6,481 nt of DNA from Cellvibrionaceae bacterium (lineage in GTDB: Bacteria; Pseudomonadota; Gammaproteobacteria; Pseudomonadales; Cellvibrionaceae): positions 1 through 6,481 of the forward strand of contig JAUVQU010000136.1 of assembly GCA_030597965.1 (NCBI GenBank), read 5' to 3'. The translations under genes were made by a program, and so were the position numbers. Of this stretch, positions 6,124 through 6,481 are shown piece by piece. Every line of letters starts with the position of its first letter. Position 1 is the stretch's first letter. The notes under the pieces are model-generated. The model had not been told where the DNA came from and ran no database searches. It saw nothing but the letters and a program-made list of their open reading frames with translations.

Positions 6124-6304
6124 GCAAAGGGATACGTATCTCGCGTCGCCCTTCTTACTAGTTCACAATTCTTAAGATCAAATGTTACCCTTATAAACAG
6201 CTGCCGGAGCCGGTATAACACAGATAATCCGCTGTATAGCCTTTTGCAATAAACCCTGAGAGAATAACTTAAGAATTAATCATCAAATTAATAAAAAAAT
6301 AATC
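6124..6304. other. Spacer and AT-rich leader before the channel-like gene
   Basis: This 181-base noncoding stretch contains the 10-base perfect palindrome GATACGTATC (6131-6140), a short CCGGAGCCGG repeat near 6204-6213, and a strongly AT-rich final 40 bases. I found no convincing -35/-10 pair and no Shine-Dalgarno sequence for the following gene. Confidence 0.4.
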
Positions 6305-6481
6305 ATGTTGAGATATAACCTATACCAGCTTCTCGAAAGAGACTTTTCAAAATCTCTAACCAGCGTAATAATCAATGGCGCTCTGATATTGCTGATCATC
6401 AGCAATGTTGCCGCAGTATTTATAGAGTCATACCAGGGCAATGAAAGCACCTATTCTGAACTCTTTTTCTATTTTGAATTG
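6305..6481 (+). CDS. N-terminal fragment of an ion-channel-like (voltage-gated K+ channel family) protein
   Basis: An ATG at 6305 opens a frame that runs to the window edge with no stop, giving 59 residues. It begins MLRYNLYQLLERDFSKS, followed by a hydrophobic helix at about residues 21-40 (VIINGALILLIISNVAAVFI) and then a loop ending in YSELFFYFEL. From memory this layout matches the N-terminus and S1 helix of prokaryotic six-transmembrane ion-transport proteins, in which 'lyqlLe', a 'LIllNv.Avi.Et' helix and 'f..fE.fsv.iFt.EY' follow in order. The voltage sensor and the pore signature (TVGYG-type) would lie beyond the window, so channel type and ion are unproven. An in-frame TGA at 6257-6259 rules out a much longer N-terminus. 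The start lacks a clear Shine-Dalgarno sequence, only A-rich sequence precedes it. It lies downstream of gap but behind the long hairpin, so it is probably a separate transcription unit. Confidence 0.7.
   Translation, partial: MLRYNLYQLLERDFSKSLTSVIINGALILLIISNVAAVFIESYQGNESTYSELFFYFEL

Noticed and set aside
6027..6252. Two small overlapping frames on opposite strands (6061-6252 + and 6027-6221 -)
   Set aside because: Both start in or run through the long palindrome, whose symmetry creates similar starts on each strand; neither has a ribosome binding site or recognisable protein.
1..6481. CRISPR array, tRNA, rRNA, riboswitch or defence system
   Set aside because: No regularly spaced repeats, tRNA-like cloverleaf, rRNA sequence, known riboswitch core or defence-protein motif was recognised in the window.

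Overview
The window reads as ordinary chromosome of a gammaproteobacterium, probably a marine or free-living one. The evidence is a RhlE-type DEAD-box helicase with a basic low-complexity tail, a proteobacterial type I GAPDH, a single Pseudomonas/Marinobacter-style REP element and moderate base composition. The genus cannot be fixed from the sequence alone. No insertion sequence, integrase, phage gene, tRNA, rRNA or CRISPR array is visible.

Layout from left to right. Positions 1-470 (+) hold the C-terminal end of a membrane protein resembling the distal part of GAT/PlsC-type lysophospholipid acyltransferases; its start lies outside the window. It converges with rhlE (531-1931, -), and a hairpin at 482-506 sits between the two stops as a shared terminator. 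Positions 1932-2404 form a 473-base divergent spacer containing three hairpins, a REP element and a candidate promoter with a dyad. Next come two tightly spaced + strand genes: a glutamate-cysteine ligase family 2 (GCS2-like) carboxylate-amine ligase (2405-3892) and, four bases later, a zinc-dependent aspartoacylase/succinylglutamate desuccinylase-like deacylase (3897-4952). After 89 bases, with its own candidate promoter and a strong ribosome binding site, comes gap (5042-6040, +), the glycolytic glyceraldehyde-3-phosphate dehydrogenase. It is followed by a very long imperfect hairpin (6055-6123). An AT-rich leader then precedes the first 59 codons of an ion-channel-like membrane protein (6305 to the window edge, +).

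The most interesting part is the ligase/deacylase pair. One enzyme family makes amide bonds to amino-acid carboxylates and the other hydrolyses N-acyl amino acids. Co-transcription suggests the two act on the same small metabolite, whose identity cannot be read from the sequence. The second point of interest is the roughly 70-base palindrome after gap, which is much longer than a normal intrinsic terminator. The other genes look like conserved housekeeping or membrane functions with no visible functional link to each other.
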